NCBI GenBank assembly: GCA_030737835.1
Contig: CM060853.1
Coordinates: 22,440,895-22,504,894, forward strand
Direction: 5' to 3'
Length of the DNA stretch: 64,000 nt
Origin: Acorus gramineus
Taxonomy: Eukaryota > Streptophyta > Magnoliopsida > Acorales > Acoraceae
Below are positions 33,650 to 45,427 of this stretch, in pieces (position 1 is the first letter of the stretch; each line of letters begins with the position of its first letter). The notes under the pieces are model-generated. The model saw nothing but the letters and a program-made list of their open reading frames with translations. It ran no database searches and was not told where the DNA came from. A program made the position numbers and the translations under genes.

Positions 33650-36600
33650 ATGTTGCAGGACGTGATTCATCCGCCGCAGTCGGAGCAGCTTCAGATCGTA
33701 ATTCCTTTTAAATCTCTTTTGGGTTCTGCTTTTTTTTAATCTATATTTGCAAAGCATTCTTTCTCTTATTTGAAATGAAGCTTGGAAGAGTTTTTTTTTT
33801 TAATTTTTATTTTACATGAGTTGACGAAGATGAAATTTTTGAAAAATTTTAATAAAGAAAGATTGTTTATGTTTTTTTTTTATATCATGATCAATGGGTT
33901 TTAATGTGGGAAGCATACTTAAATCTTCTTCTTTTTCTTCTTGGCTGAATTTTGATGTTTTTGCTTGACGATTTCCAAACACCAATTCTCATTTTTGTAC
34001 AATCTTTTTATTTTGTTTTTGGAAAAAAGAATAAGCTATTTATTTTTTAATTTTATGTTTAGTTTGAGTTTTTTTTAAGTTATTTTTACTATAGTCAGAA
34101 TTTAATTGCTAATGTCTGAATTTCAACTGCTTTCTTATTTTACGTGATTTATTCAGGTTTTGGGAAAAAAAAATTTAAAATTATAACTATTTTTCCTCTT
34201 TTATTGGATCATTGATTTTCAAAGCATTTGCATGATTTTAGAGTTAAACTACACGTTCATGTGATATCGCGAAATCTCTGTTTTCTGTCAAAACTGTTCC
34301 TAAAATGCATCTCTATTCAGAAACTACAAATTGCATGTACTCGAATTTCAACATGTTCCTTCTTTCTCTCATTAGTCCCAATCTTTGAATGACTTTTAAG
34401 GTCAACATCAATCCATTTGAATTGTTACTGTTTTGGCTAACAATTCACATGGCATCTAATACCCATCCATGCAACGTAAAAGCTTGCACCACCCCACCCC
34501 CCAAACCATATCTTGTATTCCATCAATGTCATGCATATATCAAGAATCTTTTGTCATTTCGTCACCAACTTTAGTTCAAAATTGTATACTATAAACATTT
34601 GTGTGCATTGTCTTTACATCCAAGTATTTTATCTCACATTGAATTCATGGATCAACAGTTATGGTTTGATAAACACTTCCTTCACAATCTCATGTTTATA
34701 ACCCTATTACAGGAAGGCCTGGCAAGCCCAATCGTGGATCCCATCCTCGCTTTCTGCGATGAGGCTGAACTCTTCGGGGCAGCAGCGGAAGCCTCATCGT
34801 GCTCCGGCTGCTGCTACGAAGACATCAACAACAGCTGCTACACTACCAACACCGCCACCACCACCGCTGCCACCATGACAACAGCTGACCTCTCCTACCC
34901 ATGCTCATCGGGCTTATTCGCCTCTGACACCACCAAATTCGACCCCGCCTCCCTCTCCGTCCTCCTCGACACACAGCCCGACCCAGACATCTCCGCCTCC
35001 CTCAACTACCGATTCTTCTTCGACCCACAGGAACCGTTCGACCTCTCATCGACGCTCCATCCATCGCAGCTTCCTATCATGTCCACCACCAACACGTTCT
35101 CGCCTGACCCAACCGCCGCAATCCCGACACAGTCGCTTCAGTCGGTGTACGAGCAGCAAGAGTGCCTGGCGCAGCTGCAACCGTACATCGGGCTGGATCC
35201 CACATCGACATCCCCGACGTCCTGCTCTTTTTTCGACCCGGGAGGGATTGCTGGGGCCTCTTATTTAACAGCGGGGTGCTTAGGGGAGGTTAATGGGATG
35301 TATGGAGGAGGAGGGATTTTGGGTGGTGGGGCGGAGATGGTGGAGTTTCAGGCAGATAATGGTGGGGGAATTTATGGGATGGATTCAATGCAGAGTGTCT
35401 TCAATACCAGTGATTTGCAGGTATGCAAGGAAATCCAGTGTTGTGTTCTATGTTGGTGGTGGTTTGTGTATGTTGGTTACTCACTCTGGCATTTTGTGGT
35501 TTTTGGGGTGATAATGAGGAGGTGCTTAGTGAGAACCAGCACCATCTAGCGAATGGAAGTGGTGGGTGCAGCAGCCCGACTCCACTGACAGCAACTTCAA
35601 ACATGACGTCACTTGACGAGTCCACCTTCAAAGTCGGGCGCCTCTCTGTGGAAGAGAAGAAAGAGCGCATCAACCGGTTCATGAAGAAGAGGAACGAGAG
35701 GAACTTCCGCAAGAAGATCAAGGTCAGAATTCCCTTCGCATTCTCACTTTTCTTAACTAGCTCTTCTTCTAATCCTTATGACACTGAGTGAGGAGAAACA
35801 CATGCAAGATGGGTTCAGTATAATAAATAGTTAAATTGGCTTCCCAAGATCATATATGAGGAGTGATTTTTCATCAGATATAAAAGATTTGGGTATCAAA
35901 CAATCAGATCATCTAGCACGCTTTTGCCAGGTAAGCTTTTATATGCAAAATATATCTGAACTGAAACATTAGCATGTGCACAGATAAACTAAACAGTGGG
36001 ATGATTCATGAGTTTTTATCTAGAATAAGATCATAAAGCTTGACAGATGCATTAAAAAAAATCTACATATAGATGCCCCACCACATACCTCGCTTTCCTT
36101 GACAATTTTTCTTAACTGCAGTATGCTTGCCGGAAGACTCTAGCAGACAGCCGACCTCGTGTTAGGGGAAGATTCGCGAAGAATGATGAATTTGGTGAGG
36201 CGACAAGACCTAGTAGCAGCCACCATGAAGATGAGGACGATGATGAAGTAAGCAATTGACTACTAAATACTTTCTACAACATTTTAGTACAACTTCCCAA
36301 GATAAGTATATACTACTAACAACTGCAGGAATAAGCAATCAACTAGATTATAGATTAATTGATCTATGGAGCTATTCCTGCCACTAGCATCTTTTACTGC
36401 TGAACAAACTTATGCCATAATAGTTTCTGTTAACAGTGCCACACACTCACACAGCACTAGCAGTTCTAGTTATAGGGAAGATACAGGAGTCCAAATTAGA
36501 TATATTACTTCATGATTTAATGATAGATTAATCCACTATTCAATTTGCACTAACAACCAGTTAAAATAGATATTCAACTTTCATTTGGATTTGTCACAGT

Positions 36601-37175
36601 CAAAGGAAGGACCACAATCCGTAGGAATATCAAATTCCAGCAGTCTCTTCTAACCAGCAACCATTCGATATTAGCAGTAATGATACATCAGATTCTATCT
36701 ACTAACCAAGATGAAACTTATATCTAAAATGAAATAGTCTTCATTCACTCCAAACATAAACTCCAAGCTGATTTGATGTCCTACAATCCATTTGATCTTG
36801 TTTGCTTCATATGCAACTTGAAAGTTGAAACTCCTCAACCTTAAACAAACATAAGTCATATTCTGATGTCCCTGCTTACTGTAGATTTCACAATGTTTGA
36901 TAAGGAGCATGGTCTTAAGGAAAAGAACTGAAGAAATAAGAGTAAAGCATATGAAGGTCAAGATGCTCATTAACTACCCATACCACAAACCACCCCTCCG
37001 GCCAACCAAAAAAAAAAAGATCAACTGTTTCATTCTTTTAGTGTATGATTTTCACCTCCATCTTTTGTAGGTGGTCATCAAGGAAGAAGAGGATATGATT
37101 GATTCAGACATCTTTGCTCATATTACCGGTGTGAATTCATTCAAATGCAATTACACCCTCCAATCCTGGATATGA
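33650..37175 (+). CDS. CCT-motif transcriptional regulator (CMF family, ASML2-like)
   Basis: Five exons: 33650-33697, 34713-35420, about 35519-35722, 36122-36247 and 37071-37175, all phase 0, giving about 396 aa. The N-terminus MLQDVIHPPQSEQLQI is followed by an acidic, Ser/Thr/Pro-rich region with PILAFCDEAELF, then the CCT domain (about residues 291-335) split between exons 3 and 4: EKKERINRFMKKRNERNFRK and YACRKTLADSRPRVRGRFAK. No B-box zinc finger or response-regulator domain, so it belongs to the CCT-motif family rather than CONSTANS or PRR. CCT domains bind NF-YB/YC and CCACA-type DNA; family members act in flowering, sugar or light responses. The acidic tail (EDEDDDEVVIKEEED) follows. 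The exon 3 acceptor is uncertain: 35519 fits the phase but has a poor polypyrimidine tract. Confidence 0.85.
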
Positions 37176-38349
37176 CTTTCTGGATAAGTGGGTCAGAGTT
37201 TTTGTTGTACAATTTTCTTTTCTACATGTTCACTGATGGAAGAGATCACTGTCTCATCATCAAATAAAATGAGTGACATTATTTTATATTGTGGAAATAG
37301 TGAGAACATTCTTTTTTTTTACCCTTTTTGTAGAGCAATTCATTGAAAGGCAAATGTCATGTAATAGAACATACTTGATATATTTCAAATGAAAATTTGG
37401 CAATAAAAGTTTGGCAAATGGTACACATGCTTACTTCTTCCTGTTGCTTGCTTGATAGGTGAACATTTGGTATACTCATGTATAAATATTTATGGGAATT
37501 CATCCCCTACAGGAAATTGAGACAGAGCAAAAAATTTGGAAAGGTAGAAATGTATCACTCCATTTGAGAGTTGATAAAACAACACAAAACAAAACAAAAT
37601 AAAAATCAATGGTGGTTTGTTCAAACAAAAAACTTTTTCAGAGTTGTCACGTGGAAGGCAACAACAGTGGGTTTTTTTTTTTTTTTTTAAAAAAAGAATC
37701 AATCCTAGCTTTGTACAACAGTTTTCTTTTTATCAATCCCATTTCATTTTCACTCACTGGCCAACTCGAAAGTTATTTAATGTCACACAAACCCTGGCTG
37801 ACCAGTTATTAAGATAGCAGGGCTTCCCATCTCGTCCAAACCCACTCTATTATATTCTCACAGAATCTGTGTGTGTGAAATTGATGTGAACTTCACATGT
37901 AGGGTCATTAAAATTCATATCTTCCAAAGGTCCATTCTTGCCATAGAAGTTGAGGTAGCTTTTGTCTATATTGATACAAGTGATACTTGAAGTTCACTTC
38001 AACAACCAAAAAAAAAAAAAAAAAACATATTTGGTAGAAGTACAAGGATTGATTGATCAGGCTAGTTCAAACCGACGTTTTGCAGTGTTAATTTGAATTC
38101 CCTGTGTGCAATTTAAGTGCATTTACCATCTAATTAGTTACAAAAGATAACTAAAAAGGCACAAAAAAAAAAACATACAACACCTTTTTCAAGGTTAAAC
38201 TAGGCTAATGAAGAATTGAATTTCTATGTAAGATGGATAAAAAAAAAAAAAGAAAGAGGAGAAAGTGATTTCTATTGAACCTCACATCAATCAGCAGCAA
38301 AACTCCACAATCTTCTTCTTCGATTATGTTAAATGTCTTCGAAAGCTTC

Positions 38350-38487
38350 TTATTCTTTCCCCAAAACCGGCAGTGGTCCGAGGTCCCTGTCATGGCCTTC
38401 ACTGTTGGGGTTTCCCTTGTAAATCATTACAGATTGGGCGTTCACGGCGTTGGAAGCGGCAGGGACGAGGGCTTTCAGTGGCATCAT
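38350..38487 (-). CDS. Small unassigned ORF, 45 aa, possible gene remnant
   Basis: The minus-strand ATG at 38487 opens a 45-codon frame (starting MMPLKALVPAASNAVNAQSV) ending in TAA at 38350. It stands in a 300-base GC-richer patch that reads like a plant 5'UTR plus first exon. After the stop, another frame continues KKLSKTFNIIEEEDCGVLLL, so a frameshift may have broken a longer protein. Not recognised. It may be non-coding. Confidence 0.25.
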   Translation of the reverse strand: MMPLKALVPAASNAVNAQSVMIYKGNPNSEGHDRDLGPLPVLGKE

Positions 38488-38984
38488 CGGGCAAAGGAGT
38501 TGCGATCGATAACTAGGGTTATGTTAGGTGCGGGATGGTACGCGAGAGAAGCGGTTGAGGAAAACACGGAGCGATGGATACAGAGAAAGGTTATCCACCC
38601 AGCAATATGTTCAAGCCCACCCCTTTGTATCTACTTGGTTTTGTACCCGGGCAAAGATATTTCCATTATCCAACTTATTTTTCCCACGAGCCCATATTCA
38701 TCTGAAACCAGTTTTTAAATATTTTTAGTTTATTAATCCCACTATCCAGTCTGACAAAGACCTCGTTGAAGTCTTTTTAACTGATATGATAGAAGATCGA
38801 TTCGATCTGTTTGAGCAAGTATTGACAAGAAGCTTGTCAAATGAATCATATGAAACTCGACACCGAATGTGTCAAATCCTTCATAATAACAATTTTTTTT
38901 TTTTTACATTAATTACCAGTATAGTCATTTAAATCTGTTTGTTTAGTGATTTTTTAATAAAAAAAAATATGATTTTGATGAAGG

Positions 38985-39190
38985 ACGATTAATGAGTGTT
39001 TATGAGTTTGATAAAATATGTTTTTTTTTTTTGGTGATTTTTTTAATTAAAAATATGATTTGGATGAAGAATGATTTGTGGGTGTTTATGATTTTGATTG
39101 AATGTGTTTATGATTTTTTAATTAAAAAAATGATTTTGATGAAGGATGATGGATGGATGTTTATAATTTTGATGAAGGATGATTTTGAGA
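38985..39190. repeat. Degenerate minisatellite
   Basis: Variants of GATTTTGATGAAGGATGAT followed by GTTTATGATTTTGAT recur four to five times with AATTAAAAA spacers. Non-coding, unit about 45-60 bases. Confidence 0.6.
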
Positions 39191-40335
39191 ATGCGGGGTG
39201 GGGGTGATAATCTCACGGGGTGGCTACAAAGCCCCCCTATCCCCATTGACCATGTCTCTAAGCCCATTATTAAACCTCTAACCAACCAGTAATTCCGGAT
39301 CCAGGCATGCTACTATCCATACCATCAGTATCAAACTATACAGTTTATTAATTGATCTACATTGCTTATGAAACTAATTGCACATAGAGTGATATTATAT
39401 TTAAGGATTGACTGTGCAGTCCGATTCATAGATTGTGCATTTCGATATTGGTGGTACTGATGGTCCTCAAGTTTGACTAGATTCAACCCCCCACACAACT
39501 TTACTCTCTCCCCACGCTCTTCCTCCATTGTCAACAAGATCGCCTGCCAACTTCTCTCTCTAGCATATCTCTGTCTACATCATCCAGCAACACTTTGATG
39601 ATAACTGGACTACACTCTGACATTTGTGTTCGAGATTTGTTTTGTTTGTGATTATAATGGTCTTGGAGGTGGTTTTGTTGGTGATGGTAGTAATTGTGAT
39701 GGTATATGGTGGAGGTGGTCATGGAAGCGATGTTAAAGGCCTAAGGCAATGACATCAAAGGGAGATCAACAAGAAAGATGATAGAGAAGAAGGAAAGCGA
39801 GAGAACATGTGGTAAATGAAATGATGGTGGTTCTAGAGATTGATAGGATTTGTATATAAAAAGTGATGGGATTAGGAAAACACAAAAAATTGGAATAGTG
39901 GATTTAGTAAAGTGGTGGGACTGTTAAAAAGGTGATGGGTTATCCGTGCCCATGGATATACTGGAGAGTACTGGAGGAAAGTATTGGATGATCCTCTGCT
40001 ATGGTTTCCTTGCTATGATCGTGTTTGGATCTTTTTCTGAACATCTCACATGTAATCAATCAAAATGAACGGCTCAAGTTTAATGTTTGGTTAGTGGGCT
40101 ATGGTTTTCCTTTCCTTTCACACAATAAATCTCACATGGTGATACACGTGGACCTTACCATTCTTCCCTTTTTTGCACTGTTCATTGTTTTAAATTTTTT
40201 TTTACTTGGTTCCTAAGGTTCCACATGAGACTTATGAGAAGAATGGAAGCACGGAAAAAGAGCATATGGTGATTACATATGTAGATATAATATTTTTTTA
40301 CTTGAGTATATGATTATGAAGATATAATTATATTA

Positions 40336-40870
40336 GAGCATCTCCAACCCAAGCCTCCAAATATGAAGGATTGACCCTCTATATTTGAAGGAAATTTATT
40401 TTTGGAGGGTGTTGCACTCCAACCACCAAACTCATTAATAAATATTATTATTATTAATCTATTTATATAAAAATTATACCATTGAAAAGATCTCATTAAG
40501 ACTTTAAAATGAGTCTAATATTAATGGTTTTGGAGTTATTTTTAAATTAGTAATTTTTTAATTAAATAAATAAAATAATTCTTGAATAATCAAACGTATG
40601 AAGATTTATTTAAAATCAATTCTAAAATAATTTAATATTAGTCTCGTTTTGAAGGTCTCGGTGAGATCTTTTCAACTATAGTACTTTTATTAAAAATAGA
40701 TTACCGGATCTAAATATATATTAGGTTGAATTAATTAGTGAATAAAATAAAAAGTGAAAAATGTGATTTGGAGGTGGCCTCCGTATTTAGAGGGTCAAAT
40801 CCAAATCTCCAAATTTGGAGGTGGATATGGAGTGTGGTTGGAGTACACCACCCTCCAAATTTAGAGATAT
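40336..40870. mobile_element. MITE-like inverted repeat with GAGCATCTCCAACC end
   Basis: The left end GAGCATCTCCAACC, followed by GCCTCCAAATATG, is mirrored at the right by CCAAATTTGGAGGTGG and GGTTGGAGTACACC. The middle is AT-rich. This end sequence is common among plant MITEs. Exact borders and target duplication were not resolved. Confidence 0.6.
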
Positions 40871-41661
40871 TTTTTTTACGTTCCTAAGAATCTTCGTGAT
40901 GTTGAACAAAACTATAGGTTCTTGCACCGTATCCAAACATATATATTCACTATTTACGACATATTATATTTTTATAAAAAAATGTGAGATACAGTTTGGA
41001 TATAGATATAAGATATGTTAATGTTTATGACTATATCAATGAAATAAATAATTTTTTGTTTTATTGTGGTTGTAGTTATTCTCATTAAAAAAATGTAACA
41101 CGGAAGGTTTTGGATTATAAATATTAATTTATTCACATATATTGTGACATAGTCATTCCCACCAATTCATTACAAACAACCAGCTTTTTGGGCTTATTCA
41201 CCCACATATTCCTCTCTATTTATATCCAAATCTTAATCAACGGTAACAATAAGGTCACTGTGCTGTGTCTTCCATTAGCGTATCTGACAAGCTACGTTCA
41301 ATATTTGGATTCGTTATTGTATAGTTTGTTCGTGTAGAAGGTTTTCCTCCTCTCCGACCACTACCGAATGACCTACGACCATCGTCTCCACAACCGGTCA
41401 ATACCTCCACCACCGGTTCATCACCGTTGACACAGTATGATCGTCTCCTCCGAATCCGTGTGAGGTCCTCTTCAAAACCCTCCCTTTTTTCCGTAATCTA
41501 GTTGTCTCTTGTGTTCTCATTTTTATTTTGGGACATATTTGGGTTTCTGATGTTTTGGAATACGTAGAATTGTGTTGGATTCAAAATCGGGATTTTGGTG
41601 TTTTTGTACTATGATTTAGGGTTTTTGAATTTGGGCTGGAAAGTTGATTGGTAGAGGAAAC

Positions 41662-44600
41662 ATGGATGTCCCGTTGCCGATGGATAAGCTTTCCCTTTCT
41701 GGATTTCATGATGGTGATGCCATTAATGAGTGAGTTTACTCTTCTCTTTTCCTGTATTGGCTAAATTTTTAGATTGGAAGTTGATTCAATGATCCTTTTA
41801 GGATCAAGACATATGTGAAACATGAATTTAATGATCGTCTCTCTTTATGCGCCTCATTGTTTTACACACGGGGGCTGTTATGGGACAGTTGGGAGCTGAA
41901 GGTCTTATTGACTAAAATTTAATAGAACCATGAAGAAGTATCCCTATACATGCAAACAATAGTGATTACCAGTTTTTGTGATAAAAAAAAAAAAAAACTT
42001 CATGTGGTGATTGGGTCCCATATGTTTGTGAACAACTTTGCTTTCAATAAGAAACAACTTGGTTCGTTTCTGTAATTGGGTGCGTCTTTCACACATTTCA
42101 GTCATTTAAACTGGTTCTAGTGGCCAAGAATATTAAGGCTGAAATGCTCAAAATCTAGTGTGAATGTGTGGTTGTGTGTGTATGATGTATATGCTGTAAC
42201 TAACTAGATTAGTTTGCTATATTTTGACATAGTGTATCCGCTTGCGATGGTGATTCTTTTTATGTGATATAAATATGTTTTTTTTATTGCATTCAGTTTT
42301 ATGCATGTTAAACAGTGATGTCCGTTGTTCAAGATCCACTCGTCTTTTGTTAAAGTCTATAATTGTGCAATCATCTCAAATATAGTATGCAGTAGTGAAG
42401 TTTGTAACTCATTTTCTCCCATTTATAAAATCTAGGAACCAGATTCACGTTGTTTTGGTATCAACCGGTAGTTTCAATCCTCCAACATATATGCACTTGC
42501 GCATGTTTGGTATGTTCTGCTACCTTTCTTTTCTTTTTTCCCCCTTGTAATGAAATTGGAAATAATTATCCATGTTGTATAGGCTGAAGTTTTGGCTGTT
42601 CAGTATATGAATGGATCCAAAGTATTGCTTTAATTCACTGATTAAACTAGGCAGCGCTGGACGGAGAGTATTCAAATTTGGTTATTCATCTTTTTAAATC
42701 AAAGGGAAAAACCCATACAACCCCCTATAAACTGACTGAAATCTATATAACCCCCTGACTCTTATTGAAATCCATATGACCCCCTGAAAACATCTAGTTA
42801 ATCCAAATAACACTTTGAATAAATTTCCGTTGATAGATGATGAATATTTTGTAAATATTATGTTTGGTTAACCCTAAATGAAAACACAATGTACAAAAAA
42901 AACCCTACAGTGTGTTAAAAACGCATAAAATCCTCTGTAAATGACGTTACCCCTCCAGATAAGGTTATATAATTTCTTCAGAGGGGTAAAATCGTCATTT
43001 TCATAAGATTTTTCACATTTTTAACATCTTATAGGGGTTTTTTAGTATATTATGTTTTCAGCCAGGGCTAATCAAACATAATATTTACAAAATATTCATC
43101 ATGGGTCAACGGAAACTTCATTCAGGGGGTTATTTGAATTTACTAGGTGTTTTCAGGAGGTTATATGGATTTCAAGAAAAGTCAGGGGGTTATATGGATT
43201 TTAGCCAGTTTACATGGGTTATTTGGATTTTTCCCTAAATCAAAACTTGTGAAACTATTGTCATCTATTCAGCAACTGTTCATACTCTTATTAAATTTTG
43301 ATCATGAGTAGTGCTCTTAATTGTGAATATACATGCCCCATTAATTTTATACTCTTGTATGGATGGGGCTAAATTTAAGGTTTTATTGAATAAAACACTG
43401 ATATTTAACATTTTAATAGGCTTTGAGGTTGTGTGGTATCTGTCTCTTATGATGCCCCTGCCTTCTATCCGGATTTAGAAATGTTTAATGCGGAAAGTGA
43501 ATTATTGTTATCAACCTTGATCATGTGTGGCAATGGGAGTAAAAGAATGAGGTCTGGATGACAATTGACAATAAGTTAATAATTAAGCATTGAAAATAAT
43601 AATATGAAATACAAGGTGCCAATTTCTTGTATCATCATAATTCCACCTGATCTTTCTCTTAATCAATGTTTTGGCAATTAATTAAACTTCGAGCTGAAGC
43701 CGTTAATCAATTTTCATGGACTTTTTAGCAGCTTTATTTCCTTTTTACTGTCATTTTATAGCATGATCTAATGTGAAACTCTGAGCTGTGGACCTATGGT
43801 TACGTTCTTTGTAACATTTAATGCATCTCAATATTATTCTCAGAGCTAGCAAAAGACGCATTGACTTTGAAAGGCTATCTGGTCATTGGAGGCTACATGT
43901 CACCTGTGAATGATTCATATGGAAAGAAGGTAAATAACCCTTTGTGGTATATAATCTCCTTTATTTACACAATTACAGAAAAATCTGAGACAATGTGCTG
44001 AACCTTCATTAAAAAATGAAAGAGCAGTTCTAATCAATAAGTCCCAATTAATATCGTAGTCAGTCTAAATTTCAACCCGCTTGAATAATTTTATAAAATG
44101 CTATCGTTACGTAAGCGGTAAGCATGTGATAGACAATGGGATCTGGAGAAAGATTAGCTTATGTTTAATGTGAACAGGAGATACCCTGTTTACGCTAAAA
44201 ATATGAGTATACGACCACAACATTTTTGTGTCAACCATACTTGATTTATTAAGATACAAAAACTGGGAATTAGTACCCCCATTGTTTTGGAATATATTTT
44301 CATGAAAAGTGAATCCCACTCATCTTTGTTGATAATACATTTCCATTGATAAATGTTAACTGTTGGTGTCATGACCCATGACTCTAAGAAGATTCAGTTT
44401 GTTTGTAGCTGCATGATAATCAAGTCAAACTTTTTTCAACAGATTAGTGACTGCTCAATGTTATATCTAAAATTATTATGTAAAACCTAGATGACCCTTA
44501 TCAAATTTTGTTTGTTGTTTTATCTCCTGTCTTTCTTATTTTGCATAAGGTCTCATGTAGTACAGAAATGGGATATCACCCATGTTTGCAGTTCAATTTC

Positions 44601-45395
44601 ACGGTGAATTTTCTATTCTCTATGGTTGCCATCCATGCATAATGACTATACATTGAAAGGCATATGATGGCTAGTGTTTGAATTTCAATTCTCTGCTACA
44701 TATTTTCACTCATTCTCGTGTGTGCATTTTTAATAACATTACGAGCCTTCTTTCTGTAGGGTCTCTTATCAGCCAAGCACCGAATCGAACTGTGTGAGCT
44801 AGCTTGCAAAAGCTCTTCCATCATAATGGTAGATCCCTGGGAGGTAATGGATGAAATTTTGACATACTGAGTCTATTTAAAATGCTCATTTTTTATTTAG
44901 TTTTTTCCCTGAATTTACGGCATTTCTTCATGCAAAGCTTTGGTCACATTTATGTGATATCATCCTTGTTTGAAACCTTGGTGGTTTTTTTTTTATTTTG
45001 TTGCAGTATAGTTTGAAGAGAAAGTTCAGAGGGGATTTATTTTTTTGTGTGGGAAAAACAAATAGTACAGAGAGGATGTTGTGAATATTTCTTTGATTAT
45101 TTTCCACATAGGTGGTGGAAAGAATTTGTTGTTACCAATTGAGATCATCTTACAATTGATGCAAGAATTTTTTTTTTTGTTTTTGAAAACGAAATGGTAG
45201 GCTATCGCCCTTCAATTAGGATTAATTAAAAGGAGAAGCCCAAAAGCCATTACAAAAGCAATCAGCCAAACAAAATAAAAGCAAGTTGATGCAAGGATTT
45301 TAAATTTATTTATGTGTTGATTCCAAGGATGTCTCATGTCTGGGTTGAGACATCATCTTAGAATCAGATATGAGATTGGAGCTGTTGATTTTCTC

Positions 45396-45427
<32 letters not shown>

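Larger units (their letters stand above)
37176..41661. other. Intergenic region between the CCT gene and the NMNAT gene
   Basis: No complete gene seen. A small minus-strand frame (38350-38487), a diffuse minisatellite (38985-39190) and a MITE (40336-40870) are listed separately. About 41220-41661 is the leader and promoter side of the NMNAT gene, with a GC-richer, C-rich stretch at 41340-41490 that is probably 5'UTR. Confidence 0.5.

Noticed and set aside
34599-35549. 316-codon frame starting at 34599 as the whole CCT-related gene
   Set aside because: Its start lies in intron 1; the real protein starts at 33650 (MLQDVIHPP) and enters at 34713 after a good acceptor. The end after 35420 reads into the intron.
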